64,000 nt of DNA. Source: VXPQ01 sp965232485 (GTDB lineage Bacteria; Bacteroidota; Rhodothermia; Rhodothermales; VXPQ01). Positions within the stretch are counted from its first letter, which is position 1; every line of letters begins with the position of its first letter. Both the position numbers and the translations under genes were made by a program. Below the pieces are notes generated by a model. It was not told the DNA's origin. It saw nothing but the letters and a program-made list of their open reading frames with translations, and did no database searches. Below are positions 55,570 through 64,000 of this stretch, in pieces. The DNA lies in assembly GCA_965232485.1 (NCBI GenBank), contig OZ246975.1:186001-250000 (forward strand), in the 5' to 3' direction.

Positions 55570-58469
55570 CAGAAAATTTCCTCTTGTTGGGCGATTGCGC
55601 CTGAAGTTGCCTTCGCCAAGCGAACGATTTCCGGCCAGCTTTGTACGAGACTGTTATAAGATAGGGCTTCCGCCGGACGTTTCTTGCGCTCGCACAGCGC
55701 GTAGAGGCGATAAGCCAGTTCGCGGGCGGTTTCGGCCACGCCGCCAAGTTGCCGGGCCAGATTCGCGGCGGCGGTTTCGCCCCCGGTATCGAGGGCGTGG
55801 ACGAGGTGGTGGACCGCTTCCCATATAGTGAGCCTGCTGTCCGTTGCGGGGTCCCAGTCCTCGGCCAATTCTTCCGGGCGCAGCAGGCGCACCTTGCCGG
55901 CGCTGGATGCGAGGACGCCCCCCTCGACGACGCCGGCAATGCTGGTGTTCTTGGCATTTGCGAGGGTTTCGGCTACGCCGTACTCGCCTTCTTCGAAGCC
56001 GTGCTGCTCGAACCAGGCGAGCGCCCAGCGGCTGTCGGCGTCGAAATCTCCCTCTTGCTCGGCCAATACCTCGTCGAGTATCTGGTTGATGAGTTGCAAA
56101 GCCTCACGGACAGAGACCGGGTTGCCTGCTGCGTCAAGCACCTTGGCGTAACGGGTATATACCGCCATGCCCGGGCCAATGGCGGCTTGCGCAAGATCGA
56201 CCGGGGCGATATTGCCGGATTGCAGGTGGGCGAGCGCGGCAGGCAATTCGTCTTGCAATGCAGCGACGAATTCGCGGCGGGTGGCCAGCGGCGCGTCCGC
56301 AGGACGCTGGCGGCAAACGAGGACGATGCTGGAGGCGAGGGCGTTGGTGTCAATAGCAATTGAGCGGGCGCTTCGTTCCGTTCGTACAGGCCATGTGCCG
56401 GTGACGGAGAAGCCCGACCGGATAACGGCGTCAAGGAACGTTTCCCAGCCCGTGCTCGTCGTACTCGTCGCGCCCGACGCACTCTTTTTCTCGACTTGCT
56501 TGAAGGCGTAGTAGATGGTAACGGGAAAGGCGGGGTGCGCCTGGTCGGCGAGGCGGCTCATCGCCTCGGTCATGCCGCCAAGAAAGAAGTCCTCGGCCTT
56601 CTGCTTGCTGCCGTGTCGGTAGGGCGTGGCGACCAGTTCTTCGGCTTTGGGGACGGCCAGCGTGGCGAAGAGACGGGGGAAGATCGTTCTCAGTGAGCGG
56701 CGCAGCCAGACATAGAAGAAATCCGACAGATCGGCATAGCCGATATTGTCGTAGTAGGGCGGGTCGGTGGAGATAACCTTATTCCTACTAATCACTTGTG
56801 TGGCGGCATCGGCTTGAGATGTGAAACTTGGAATATTGGCAGACAAACCAGCAAGAACCTTGTGGATCCATTCAAGACACGCTCCTTGCCAATTGCCACA
56901 GGAATTGCTAAGCGGGTTCGCTTCAGCGTAATCCCAGACCATGGGGAGTGCTTGACGAGCAAAAGTGCCACGTGTCGCCTCTACCCCATTCCGCCAACTA
57001 ACTATTGTTGACCATGAATCGCTGGCCCTGCTTGCCGCAAACGCCAAATACACCCCCACTGCCTCTGCATACGCTGTCGCTCCAGCGCCTCCATCCCGCA
57101 GCGGTCGTTCGTCATTGGGCAAACCTGCATTGGCGGCGTCCCGCCTGACGCGCTCCATTGCTTCCGCCACCAAGTCGGAAAAAGTAGTCAGGGCGACGAG
57201 TTGGCGGGGTGTGAAGAGGTCGGCCCAACGCGTCATGCCGTATTCCTGTACGCGAAATCCCAGTGCTCGCTTTGGCAAGTCCGTGGTTGGTCTCCAATTC
57301 GGTTCCGCATATTGTAGGACCAATTCGTGCTCCGGTGTCGGCGACAGATATACTCGCCCGCGATCCCCTTTCGCAACAATGGCCATAAGCCGAGCCCCCA
57401 TGCGTCCGGCTTTTGCCTCGGCACGCAAATAATCGAACGGCATGGGTGTACCCGACACGAGACATAGAAAAGGCTTGCCGCTACCTCCCGACTTCGTCCC
57501 CGTCTTCGCCGCCCCCGCATCCTCCGGCGTTCCCACCTTCACCACAAACCGATACCCACGCCCTTCAATCACCGGCTCCACGTAGGCCTCCTTCCCCTTC
57601 TTCGTCGATAGCATAAAGGTCGAAGCCAGCGGCACGTCCACATCGGCAAACGCCGGGTTCGGGCTTTTCACCGTCCGGGCCCAAAGCCACGCAATCACCG
57701 TCAGCTTGCGCCCCTTGTATCGTTCAAGATCGGGCCGCTCCCGCACCATTTCCTCGGTGATCGCAACCTTCGGATACAGACGCCCAATGCGCCGCTCGGC
57801 CTCGTCGCGCATCCACTGCCCATAGTAGCGCACATCCTCCGCCAGGCCTTGCGCGCCTTTCCATTTTCGTTCGATCAGCGTTTTCGTACCCGCCTGTCCA
57901 CCGGGACGCGCATCCGGGTTCACAGGCGGCTTGTCCGCAAACTTCGGCGGAATCTCTATCATCGCCTTGTTGATGAGCACCGCCACCGGGTTGAGGTCGC
58001 TGGCATGGGCTTCAAGCCCCAGCCGCTGCGCTTCCAGGGGCAAGGCGCCGCCGCCCGCAAACGGATCATGAAAGGCCGGGAGCTTGTCTGGATCGAACAG
58101 TTCGGCGGCGCGCGGGTGGTCGGCGTGGTCCGAACAGGTTCGCCGCCAACTCCGCCAGATCTCTTCCCGCGCTTTTTCGAGCAGTTCTTCGTTGGCGGTA
58201 TTTTCCCATTTCACGAGCTCCTCCAAAAGATCAAACAACCTCGTACGCTCGGTCTCCTGCGCTTCCTCGGTGTTGAATTCCTCCGGTACGCTCGACGGAT
58301 CGTCTACCATCTGCGCGAAGATCACGGCCCGCGCCGCCGCCAGCGGCCGCCGCGCCCACCACAGATGCAAAGTACTCGGGTGCCCGTGCCGGATGGATTT
58401 TTCCCGCTTGGACGCCTTGTTGACGGCGTCGAGCGGAAGCGCGACTTCAATGAGCTTTTTGCGGGTCAT
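55569..58469 (-). CDS. DUF1156 DNA methylase, intact copy (966 aa)
   Basis: The protein starts with the DUF1156 block KKLIEVALPLDAVNKASKRE, then SIRHGHPSTLHLWWARRPLA. The SAM motif HDPFAGGGALPLEAQRLGLE is at about 134-153, and the catalytic motif STDPPYYDNIGYADLSDFFY has DPPY at 569-572. These are the marks of N6-adenine or N4-cytosine methylases of COG1743. The target sequence is unknown. The gene leads the coupled run methylase, ATPase, PIN. The first third and the last third are nearly identical to the damaged copy at 59714-62903. Confidence 0.92.
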   Translation of the reverse strand: MTRKKLIEVALPLDAVNKASKREKSIRHGHPSTLHLWWARRPLAAARAVIFAQMVDDPSSVPEEFNTEEAQETERTRLFDLLEELVKWENTANEELLEKAREEIWRSWRRTCSDHADHPRAAELFDPDKLPAFHDPFAGGGALPLEAQRLGLEAHASDLNPVAVLINKAMIEIPPKFADKPPVNPDARPGGQAGTKTLIERKWKGAQGLAEDVRYYGQWMRDEAERRIGRLYPKVAITEEMVRERPDLERYKGRKLTVIAWLWARTVKSPNPAFADVDVPLASTFMLSTKKGKEAYVEPVIEGRGYRFVVKVGTPEDAGAAKTGTKSGGSGKPFLCLVSGTPMPFDYLRAEAKAGRMGARLMAIVAKGDRGRVYLSPTPEHELVLQYAEPNWRPTTDLPKRALGFRVQEYGMTRWADLFTPRQLVALTTFSDLVAEAMERVRRDAANAGLPNDERPLRDGGAGATAYAEAVGVYLAFAASRASDSWSTIVSWRNGVEATRGTFARQALPMVWDYAEANPLSNSCGNWQGACLEWIHKVLAGLSANIPSFTSQADAATQVISRNKVISTDPPYYDNIGYADLSDFFYVWLRRSLRTIFPRLFATLAVPKAEELVATPYRHGSKQKAEDFFLGGMTEAMSRLADQAHPAFPVTIYYAFKQVEKKSASGATSTTSTGWETFLDAVIRSGFSVTGTWPVRTERSARSIAIDTNALASSIVLVCRQRPADAPLATRREFVAALQDELPAALAHLQSGNIAPVDLAQAAIGPGMAVYTRYAKVLDAAGNPVSVREALQLINQILDEVLAEQEGDFDADSRWALAWFEQHGFEEGEYGVAETLANAKNTSIAGVVEGGVLASSAGKVRLLRPEELAEDWDPATDSRLTIWEAVHHLVHALDTGGETAAANLARQLGGVAETARELAYRLYALCERKKRPAEALSYNSLVQSWPEIVRLAKATSGAIAQQEEIF

Positions 58470-58534
58470 GCCGGATTATATGCCATTTCCATCGAAAGCA
58501 CAATATGCGTAGCGCATGCCCTCACTGTCCAATC

Positions 58535-58620
58535 AGGGATACTCTGATCAAAACCGCTTCGCTCAGCACGTCATTTTCGTGCGTACGGGACATCATGTTT
58601 GCATCGTTGAAATCAGCGAA
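58535..58620 (+). repeat. Dispersed repeat, copy in the defence island
   Basis: AGGGATACTCTGATCAAAAC, CGCTTCGCTCAGCACGTC and GTTGAAATCAGCG match the family. Its right side runs into the remnant of an AlbA_2 gene and replaces the rest of that gene. Confidence 0.8.
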
Positions 58621-58629
58621 AAACACTGT

Positions 58630-58788
58630 GGCTTCGGCGACCTGTTCGTCGAGCGGCCCGTCGGTTATCACCCGGGTTTTGTTGTCTATAAGGGCTACCA
58701 TTCCGCCTCGTGCGTTGGCAAGCGCGGCCAATTCGTCGGCGAAGTCCTTTCGCGCCGGGTGCGGCAGGCCATTGAGGGCCAGCTTTGC
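58630..58788 (-). pseudogene. Remnant of an AlbA_2 (Schlafen-like) ATP-binding protein
   Basis: The minus strand encodes AKLALNGLPHPARKDFADEL followed by AALANARGGMVALIDNKTRV, the start of AlbA_2/AAA_4 regulators found in defence islands. A stop lies just before AKLAL and there is no start. The coding sequence breaks off at the dispersed repeat. The rest of 58470-58878 holds no gene. Confidence 0.6.
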
Positions 58789-58878
58789 CTAACCTGGACC
58801 ATTCGGGGAATCTGTTCCCTTGCAACCTTTTGCTGGCACAGAGGGTAGCCGCAGCAAAACGGGCGGCCGCCAGAAAAA

Positions 58879-59163
58879 CTATTTCAGGTGTTCTCGCACC
58901 CTTTCTTCATAGCGTACCTGATCCAGGGAGCAATCGACGAGTTTTTTAAACTCCCCGCTCGACAGGTTGCACTGCCTTGCCATCTTGCCAACGAGAGACG
59001 GGCCAAGGTCTTTGCCGCGGGCGCCGTGGCTGACGAACGTACGGATGTTCGATAGTCTTCCGTCAAGCCGCCGATACACATAGGCTATGTGTCGCCCGCT
59101 GCGCCTCTCCTCGAACCCCTTCCTCTTCAAGGAGGATACTACCGTTCCCTGTGACAAAACCAT
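58879..59163 (-). CDS. HicA-like small toxin candidate
   Basis: The 94-residue protein has the HicA-type layout: VVSSLKRKGFEERRSGRHIA (RKGF then a conserved His), TFVSHGARGKDLGPSLVGKM and a C-terminal helix. The catalytic His of HicA could be the one in SGRHIAY. Its start is 2 bp after the end of the upstream ORF. HicA proteins cut mRNA; this is an extended relative, so the function is inferred. Confidence 0.6.
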   Translation of the reverse strand: MVLSQGTVVSSLKRKGFEERRSGRHIAYVYRRLDGRLSNIRTFVSHGARGKDLGPSLVGKMARQCNLSSGEFKKLVDCSLDQVRYEERVREHLK

Positions 59164-59165
59164 GC

Positions 59166-59567
59166 CTAAACCAGTTCATACGCATCAAGCAAGCGTTGCC
59201 TGAGTTTTTGCGCGCCGGAGGTCATTTCCGCCGGATTTCCCATAGCATAGACTTCCCACATTATTTTCAAGGCGGCCTCGATTCCATCCTGTACATCTTC
59301 TGTCGCGGAGAATGCAAGAGACATATCTATGTCCTCGAATTCGACGTCGAAATGTTTTCCGCAGGAAGATCGACGAGCATGCAGGGTTACAGGATCGCGC
59401 CTGCGCAACGCCCTTTCACCGAAGGAAACTTCGTACAGGGTGATCGTTGGCCCGGGGCCGACGCGTCGGCGATTTCTTGTATTGTCGCGCCGCTCGGCAG
59501 ATTCGGCGACAGGGGCGATCTTCCCTTTAGTGCGGGCTTCTCTTGGCGCATGGATTGCCTTTTTCAT
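59166..59567 (-). CDS. Possible partner (antitoxin-side) protein of the HicA-like gene
   Basis: The 133-residue frame ends with FEDIDMSLAFSATEDVQDGI, then EAALKIMWEVYAMGNPAEMT, a plausible folded domain. The basic first third (REARTKGKIAPVAESAERRD) is less convincing, and the true start may be later. It ends 2 bp before the HicA-like gene, the usual arrangement of a two-gene toxin-antitoxin pair. I do not recognise the family, and no classic HicB fold is visible. Confidence 0.45.
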   Translation of the reverse strand: MKKAIHAPREARTKGKIAPVAESAERRDNTRNRRRVGPGPTITLYEVSFGERALRRRDPVTLHARRSSCGKHFDVEFEDIDMSLAFSATEDVQDGIEAALKIMWEVYAMGNPAEMTSGAQKLRQRLLDAYELV

Positions 59568-61254
59568 AGGATTATGCCAATTAGATGCCGGATTTCATCC
59601 GTATATACGCCATTTTTCGCGGACTGTTTTGCTGTTTTCGCAAACGATCCATGGCATTCTTTTGGAAATCATCCTGTGCGATGCGCTTGCCATGTTTGCA
59701 CTCGCCTTCTCGCTCAGCCCTTCCCGAACAAGCCGCCCTGTTCGGCGGTGGTTTCGCGCTGCGAGAGGCGGGCGATTTCGGGCCAACTTTGCACGAGACT
59801 GTTGTAAGACAGGGCTTCCGCCGGACGCTTCTTGCGCTCGCACAGTGCGTAGAGGCGATAAGCCAGTTCGCGGGCGGTTTCGGCCACGCCGCCAAGTTGC
59901 CAGGCCAGATGTGCGGCGGCGGTTTCGCCTCCGGTATCGAGGGCGTGGACGAGGTGGTGGACCGCTTCCCATATAGTGAGCCTGCTGTCCGTCGCGGGGT
60001 CCCAGTCCTCGGCCAATTCTTCCGGGCGCAGCAGGCGGACCTTGCCGGCGCTGGATGCGAGAATACCCCCCTCGACGATACCGGCAATGCTGGTGTTCTT
60101 GGCCTTGGACAGGGTTTCGGCTACGCCGTATTCGCCTTCAGAGAAGCCGTGCTGCTCGAACCACGCCAAGGCCCAGCGGCTGTCGGCGTCGAAATCTCCT
60201 TCCTGTTTGGCCAATACCTCGTCGAGTATCTGGTTGATGAGTTGCAAAGCCTCGCGCACGGAGACCGGATTGCCTGCTGCGTCAAGCACCTTGGCGTAGC
60301 GGGTATATACCGCCATGCCCGGGCCGATGGCGACTTGCGCAAGATCGACGGGGGCGATATTGCCGGATTGCAGGTTAGCAAGGGCGATGGGCAATTCGTT
60401 CTGCAATGCAGCGACGAATTCGCGGCGAGTGGCCAGCGGCGCGTCCGCGGGGCGCTGGCGGCAGACGAGGATGATACTGGAGGCAAGGGCGTTGGCGCCT
60501 GAACCGACCATGCGATTGCTCAATTCGGTTCGCATCGGCCAGGTACCGGTGATGGAGAATCCTGCTCGAATGACCGCATCCAGAAAAGTCTCCCACCCGG
60601 TGCTTGTCGTTCCCGTTTCTCCCTTCCTCTCTGATTGCTTGAAAGCATAGTAAATGGAAACCGGGAAGCCCGGATGCGCCTGCTCAGCGAGACGACGCAT
60701 AGCTTGTGTCATCCCGCCGAGAAAAAATGTCTCTGCCTTTTCCTTGTTACCATGGCGATATGGCGTAGCTACCAGTTCTTCGGCTTTGGGCACGGCCAGT
60801 GTGGCGAAGAGATTTGGGAATGTCGTTCTCAGCGCTCGACGCAGCCAGACGTAGAAAAAATCCGACAGATCGGCATAGCCGATATTGTCGTAGTAGGGTG
60901 GGTCGGTGGAGACGATCTTGTTTACGGAGATGGATTGCGACGAAGCATCGACTTGAGCGCTGCTGCCGTATACCCTTGCAGATGTGCTCAGCAAGAATTT
61001 TCGTATCCATTTCAGTTGGGATAAAAAATTCCCCGTTGAGTCTGAGAATAAGTTTCCCTCTGCATAGTCCCAGGTCATGGGAATTGCTTGGCGCCCGAAA
61101 GTGTTTCTGATCGAGTCACGTCCAACATCCCAACTGGAAATTGTTGATAGACGGTCAGAAAGGCGGTCAATTCCCAAGCTGAGATACACCCCCACCGCCT
61201 CGGCATAAGCGGCCGCGCCGCTGCCGCCTTCGCGTAGCGGGCGGGCGTCCTCCT

Positions 61255-61570
61255 GTCTTTGCAGATCGCATGTGTGTGGGGGGGGGGGGTACATTACGCC
61301 CGGGCCGCCCCTTTTCGGGTGCGAATCCTTCCGGGAGCGAGACAGGATTCCGATCTAAAAGCGTCTCTCCCTCGCCCGAGCGCAAAGGAGACGGCGCCAT
61401 CGTTTCCGGGGGCATTCCCCCGCCCTCGCTCCGAGGATATGTCTCCCCTCGGACGGGCGCGGAGGCCTCGTCGCTGTCGTTTTCAGAGGCGGGGCGTTCT
61501 TGCTCCCGGAAATCTCTGTCGTTGTCGGGATGCTCCCGAGCCGCGCAGCCCTCGCTTTCCAGAAAATCCC
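61255..61570 (-). other. Inserted segment in the second DUF1156 gene
   Basis: Where the intact copy has about 17 residues between AMERVRRD and RPLRDGG, this copy has about 105. The insert codes for a low-complexity string (PLRSGEGETLLDRNPVSLPE, rich in Gly, Pro, Glu and Arg) that looks like translated non-coding DNA. It contains the C12 tract. Confidence 0.65.
61278..61289. repeat. 12-bp homopolymer tract (G on plus, C on coding strand)
   Basis: It is an unbroken run of twelve G residues, flanked on the left by TGTGT, inside a methylase gene. Such tracts change length by slippage. Confidence 0.95.
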
Positions 61571-62912
61571 CTCTTGCTTTCTCCATCGCTTCCGCCACCA
61601 AGTCGGAGAAGGTGGTCAGGGCGACGAGTTGGCGGGCGGTGAAGAGGTCACCCAAATTGTTCAATCCATATACAGGCCCCTGAAAATTGCGGTGCTTCTT
61701 TGGCAGTTCACAATCCGGCTTCCACGTTGGCTTCGCTCGGCGGGCAACTCCCTCGTGTTCCGGCATCGGCCCCAGATACACCCGTCCCCGGTCACCCTCG
61801 GCAACGACAGCCATAAGCCGGTCGCCCATCCGTTTAGCTTTGCCCTCATTCCGAATATGGTCATAGGGAATAGGTACGCCGGACATCAGGCAACGGAAAG
61901 CCTGGCGCTTTCCCGCGCTAGTCCCCTTCTTCGCCGCCTCCGCATCCTCCGGCATCCCCGTCTTCACCACAAACCGATACCCGCGCCCCTCAATCACCGG
62001 CTCCACGTACGCCTCCTTCCCCTTCTTCGTCGAGAGCATAAACGTCGAGGCCAGCGGCACGTCCACATCGGCGAACGCCGGGTTCGGGCTTTTCACCGTC
62101 CGGGCCCACAGCCACGCAATCACCGTCAGCTTCCGCCCCTTGTATCGTTCAAGATCGGGCCGCTCCCGCACCATTTCCTCGGTAATCGCAACCTTCGGAT
62201 ACAGACGCCCGATGCGCCGCTCGGCCTCGTCGCGCATCCACTGCCCATAGTAGCGCACGTCTTCCGCCAGGCCTTGCGCGCCTTTCCATTTTCGTTCGAT
62301 CAGCGTTTTGGCGCCCGCCTGTCCACCGGGACGCGCATCCGGGTTCACAGGCGGCTTGCCCGCAAACTTTGGCGGAATCTCTATCATCGCCTTGTTGATG
62401 AGCACCGCCACCGGGTTGAGATCGCTGGCATGGGCTTCAAGCCCCAGCCGCTGCGCTTCCAGCGGCAAGGCGCCGCCGCCCGCGAACGGATCGTGAAAGG
62501 CCGGCAGCTTGTCCGGGTCGAAGAGTTCGGCGGCGCGCGGGTGGTCGGCGTGGTCCGAACAGGTTCGCCGCCAGCTCCGCCAGATCTCCTTTCGCGCTTT
62601 TTCGAGCAGTTCTTCGTTGGCGGTGTTTTCCCATTTCACGAGCTCCTCCAAAAGATCAAACAACCTCGCACGCTCGGTCTCCTGCGCTTCCTTCGTGACG
62701 AATTCTTCTGGTACGCTCGACGGATCGTCCACCATCTGCGCGAAGATTACGGCCCGCGCCGCCGCCAGCGGCCGCCGCGCCCACCACAGATGCAAAGTAC
62801 TCGGGTGCCCGTGCCGGATGGACTTTTCCCGCTTGGACGCCTTGTTGACGGCGTCGAGCGGCAGGGCGACTTCAATGAGCTTTTTGCGTTGCTGCATGTT
62901 CATTCAGACCAA

Positions 62913-63881
62913 CTACCTTAAGCGAATAATCAAGTGGATAAGGCTGTAGAGGCGATAGAACAGGTAATCGCCATGCTCGCTTTTTGCGAGTTGTTCCTGG
63001 TTTGTTTCGGAGTGGCGTATTCTCAATTTATTGCCTATATCCGTAAGGGCCCGTGAATCGTCTTCCAGAGCTTGCCGAAACCTAGGGGATTTTGATCCGG
63101 CGGTAGCATCCAGCATTGTCTTCACCCGTGTTTTTTTATCACCGTGGCCATCCAGAGTCTTGAGCCGTTCCCAAGCGTCCCAGAGGGGCTCTAACGCTTC
63201 TTGACGAGTATCAGGGTCTGGATTAATGAACTTTTCCTGCGCGGTTCTTAGTAGGTGATTGAGATCGTGGTCACCAGTGTTAAAATGTGCGCCTACCAAA
63301 GCTTCGAAGAAAACGGGCGGGACTAATTGCTTGATGCGACCTTCGTCGGTAAGTTCGTAGGCAATGCCATTACGCCGGAAAATTGTCTCGATTTCCCCGC
63401 GAAACTCTTGCCTTCCATCTCGGACATTAAACTCGAGATGGTGATGAGCACCAAAATCTTCATATCGTTTGGGTGGCGGGATAATGCCGACATTTGACAT
63501 AGATTCTTGGCGACTAAGACGAGAAAGTTTATACTGATGAGTAAGATCGTGATATTCCTTCTGAACGGGTTTGCCGATGGACTTCCAACAGAATTTGATC
63601 ATATCCAGGATGTTGAGCGTCGATAGATCATCCGGCTTTTGATTTTTCCATGGATACTCAGGCAAGCCGGGAATTTCGGCCTGTATGGCATTGCTAAATG
63701 CCTGAGCATCTGTACCTATCACAGCCGTGCCGTCTCGGCAAGTTTTCGGGTATCTTGCGCCAAAAGATCCGTCTTTGATGCCAGTTATAATCAATGTGCG
63801 GATACCCCGCCAAGCGTTTTCACTGATTTCTTCTTTTTCCCGGGGCGCTTCCCCCTTCTCACGTTCGCTGAAGTATAGCAT
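62913..63881 (-). CDS. AbiJ-like protein (AbiJ-NTD4-type N terminus)
   Basis: From the ATG at 63881 the protein has 322 residues. The N terminus (MLYFSEREKGEAPREKEEIS, then NAWRGIRTLI, DGSFGARYPKTCRDG and VIGTDAQAFSNAIQAEIPGL) resembles the fourth class of AbiJ N-terminal domains found in abortive-infection and effector proteins. The C terminus is helical with NKLRIRHSETNQEQL, as in HEPN-like Abi proteins. It stops 9 bp before the second methylase start, so the two may be coupled. A GTG further upstream lies inside a methylase remnant and is not the true start. Confidence 0.6.
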   Translation of the reverse strand: MLYFSEREKGEAPREKEEISENAWRGIRTLIITGIKDGSFGARYPKTCRDGTAVIGTDAQAFSNAIQAEIPGLPEYPWKNQKPDDLSTLNILDMIKFCWKSIGKPVQKEYHDLTHQYKLSRLSRQESMSNVGIIPPPKRYEDFGAHHHLEFNVRDGRQEFRGEIETIFRRNGIAYELTDEGRIKQLVPPVFFEALVGAHFNTGDHDLNHLLRTAQEKFINPDPDTRQEALEPLWDAWERLKTLDGHGDKKTRVKTMLDATAGSKSPRFRQALEDDSRALTDIGNKLRIRHSETNQEQLAKSEHGDYLFYRLYSLIHLIIRLR

Positions 63882-63895
63882 TTTGCTTTTTGTAA

Positions 63896-64000
63896 TTACC
63901 TCGGCCGCCGTGCCCACCACAGATGCAGCGTATTCGGGTGCCCATGCCGGATGGACTTCTCCCGCTTGGATGCCTTATTGATAGCATCCAGCGGGAGGGC
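63896..64000 (-). pseudogene. Truncated 5' end of a third DUF1156 methylase gene
   Basis: The minus strand encodes ALPLDAINKASKREKSIRHG, then HPNTLHLWWARRPR and a stop (TAA at 63898-63896). It matches the first 40 or so residues of both other copies. Homology ends abruptly after the RRP codons, where the AbiJ-like gene leader begins. The gene starts outside the window. Confidence 0.85.

Larger units (their letters stand above)
59714..62903 (-). pseudogene. DUF1156 DNA methylase, second copy, out of frame at a C12 tract
   Basis: The N-terminal half (62903 to 61167, 578 codons) and the C-terminal half (61294 to 59714) are in different frames. They meet at twelve C residues on the coding strand (61289-61278). 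Removing one C joins them into a 1,062-residue protein that reads VPPPPHTCDLQRQEDARPLR across the junction. SAM and DPPY motifs are both intact. A segment of about 310 bp absent from the other copy precedes the junction. The gene is either phase variable and off in this sequence, or newly broken. Confidence 0.75.

Noticed and set aside
63882..63920. GTG start for the AbiJ-like gene at 63920
   Set aside because: These codons belong to the methylase remnant in another frame; the ATG at 63881 fits the family start.

Overview
The window is GC-rich bacterial DNA that looks like Bacteroidota, most likely Rhodothermales or a close relative. The evidence is a type IX secretion (T9SS) block (PorU-like C25 sortase, PorV-like barrel, a cargo protein with a C-terminal sorting domain), a DUF5683 protein, a small Bacteroidota-type single-pass protein next to mutL, and high-GC codon use. 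The assignment rests on gene content alone; no search was run.

Positions 1-48,000 are mostly chromosomal core genes. From the left: a partial TPR lipoprotein; a glutamate-cysteine ligase-like protein fused to two CBS domains; an MscS channel; DUF1232 and M23 peptidase genes; cobalamin adenosyltransferase; a small lipoprotein and an HNH nuclease; msrP and thiC; a TIGR04283-type glycosyltransferase with a DDAH-like hydrolase; gapA-pgk; a TPR/response-regulator/LolD run; nadA; an MBL-fold hydrolase; the T9SS block (21.5-29.9 kb); a peptidase/beta-propeller/barrel fusion; a TlpA thioredoxin; DUF5683; tRNA-Arg(CCG); a CPBP protease; cdsA, a 68-aa membrane protein, mutL, tilS and hpt; and a 1,801-residue Ig-repeat surface protein with four nearly identical 300-bp units.

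Positions 48,064-64,000 form a dense defence island with every gene on the minus strand. Read in the direction of transcription it holds: a truncated 5' end of a DUF1156 methylase gene, an AbiJ-like gene, a second DUF1156 methylase gene (out of frame at a 12-C tract), a small HicA-like pair, a decayed AlbA_2 gene carrying a dispersed repeat, an intact DUF1156 methylase, a DUF3696-type ATPase, a PIN nuclease, an OLD-type ATPase, a DUF3226 Toprim-like protein, and a HEPN(Swt1)-DUF499 ATPase. Start and stop codons overlap or nearly touch from the intact methylase through the DUF3226 gene, which suggests one operon. The inferred picture is a DNA-modification plus ATPase/RNase system built around DUF1156 and DUF499. 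Other toxins and ATPase-nuclease pairs have been loaded between repeated copies of the methylase gene.

A family of short dispersed repeats (about 90 bp, inverted ends near AGGGATRCGCTGAT) lies at or across gene ends at several places. One copy appears to supply the start codon of the 68-aa gene, and a 26-nt piece of it sits inside the DUF5683 reading frame.
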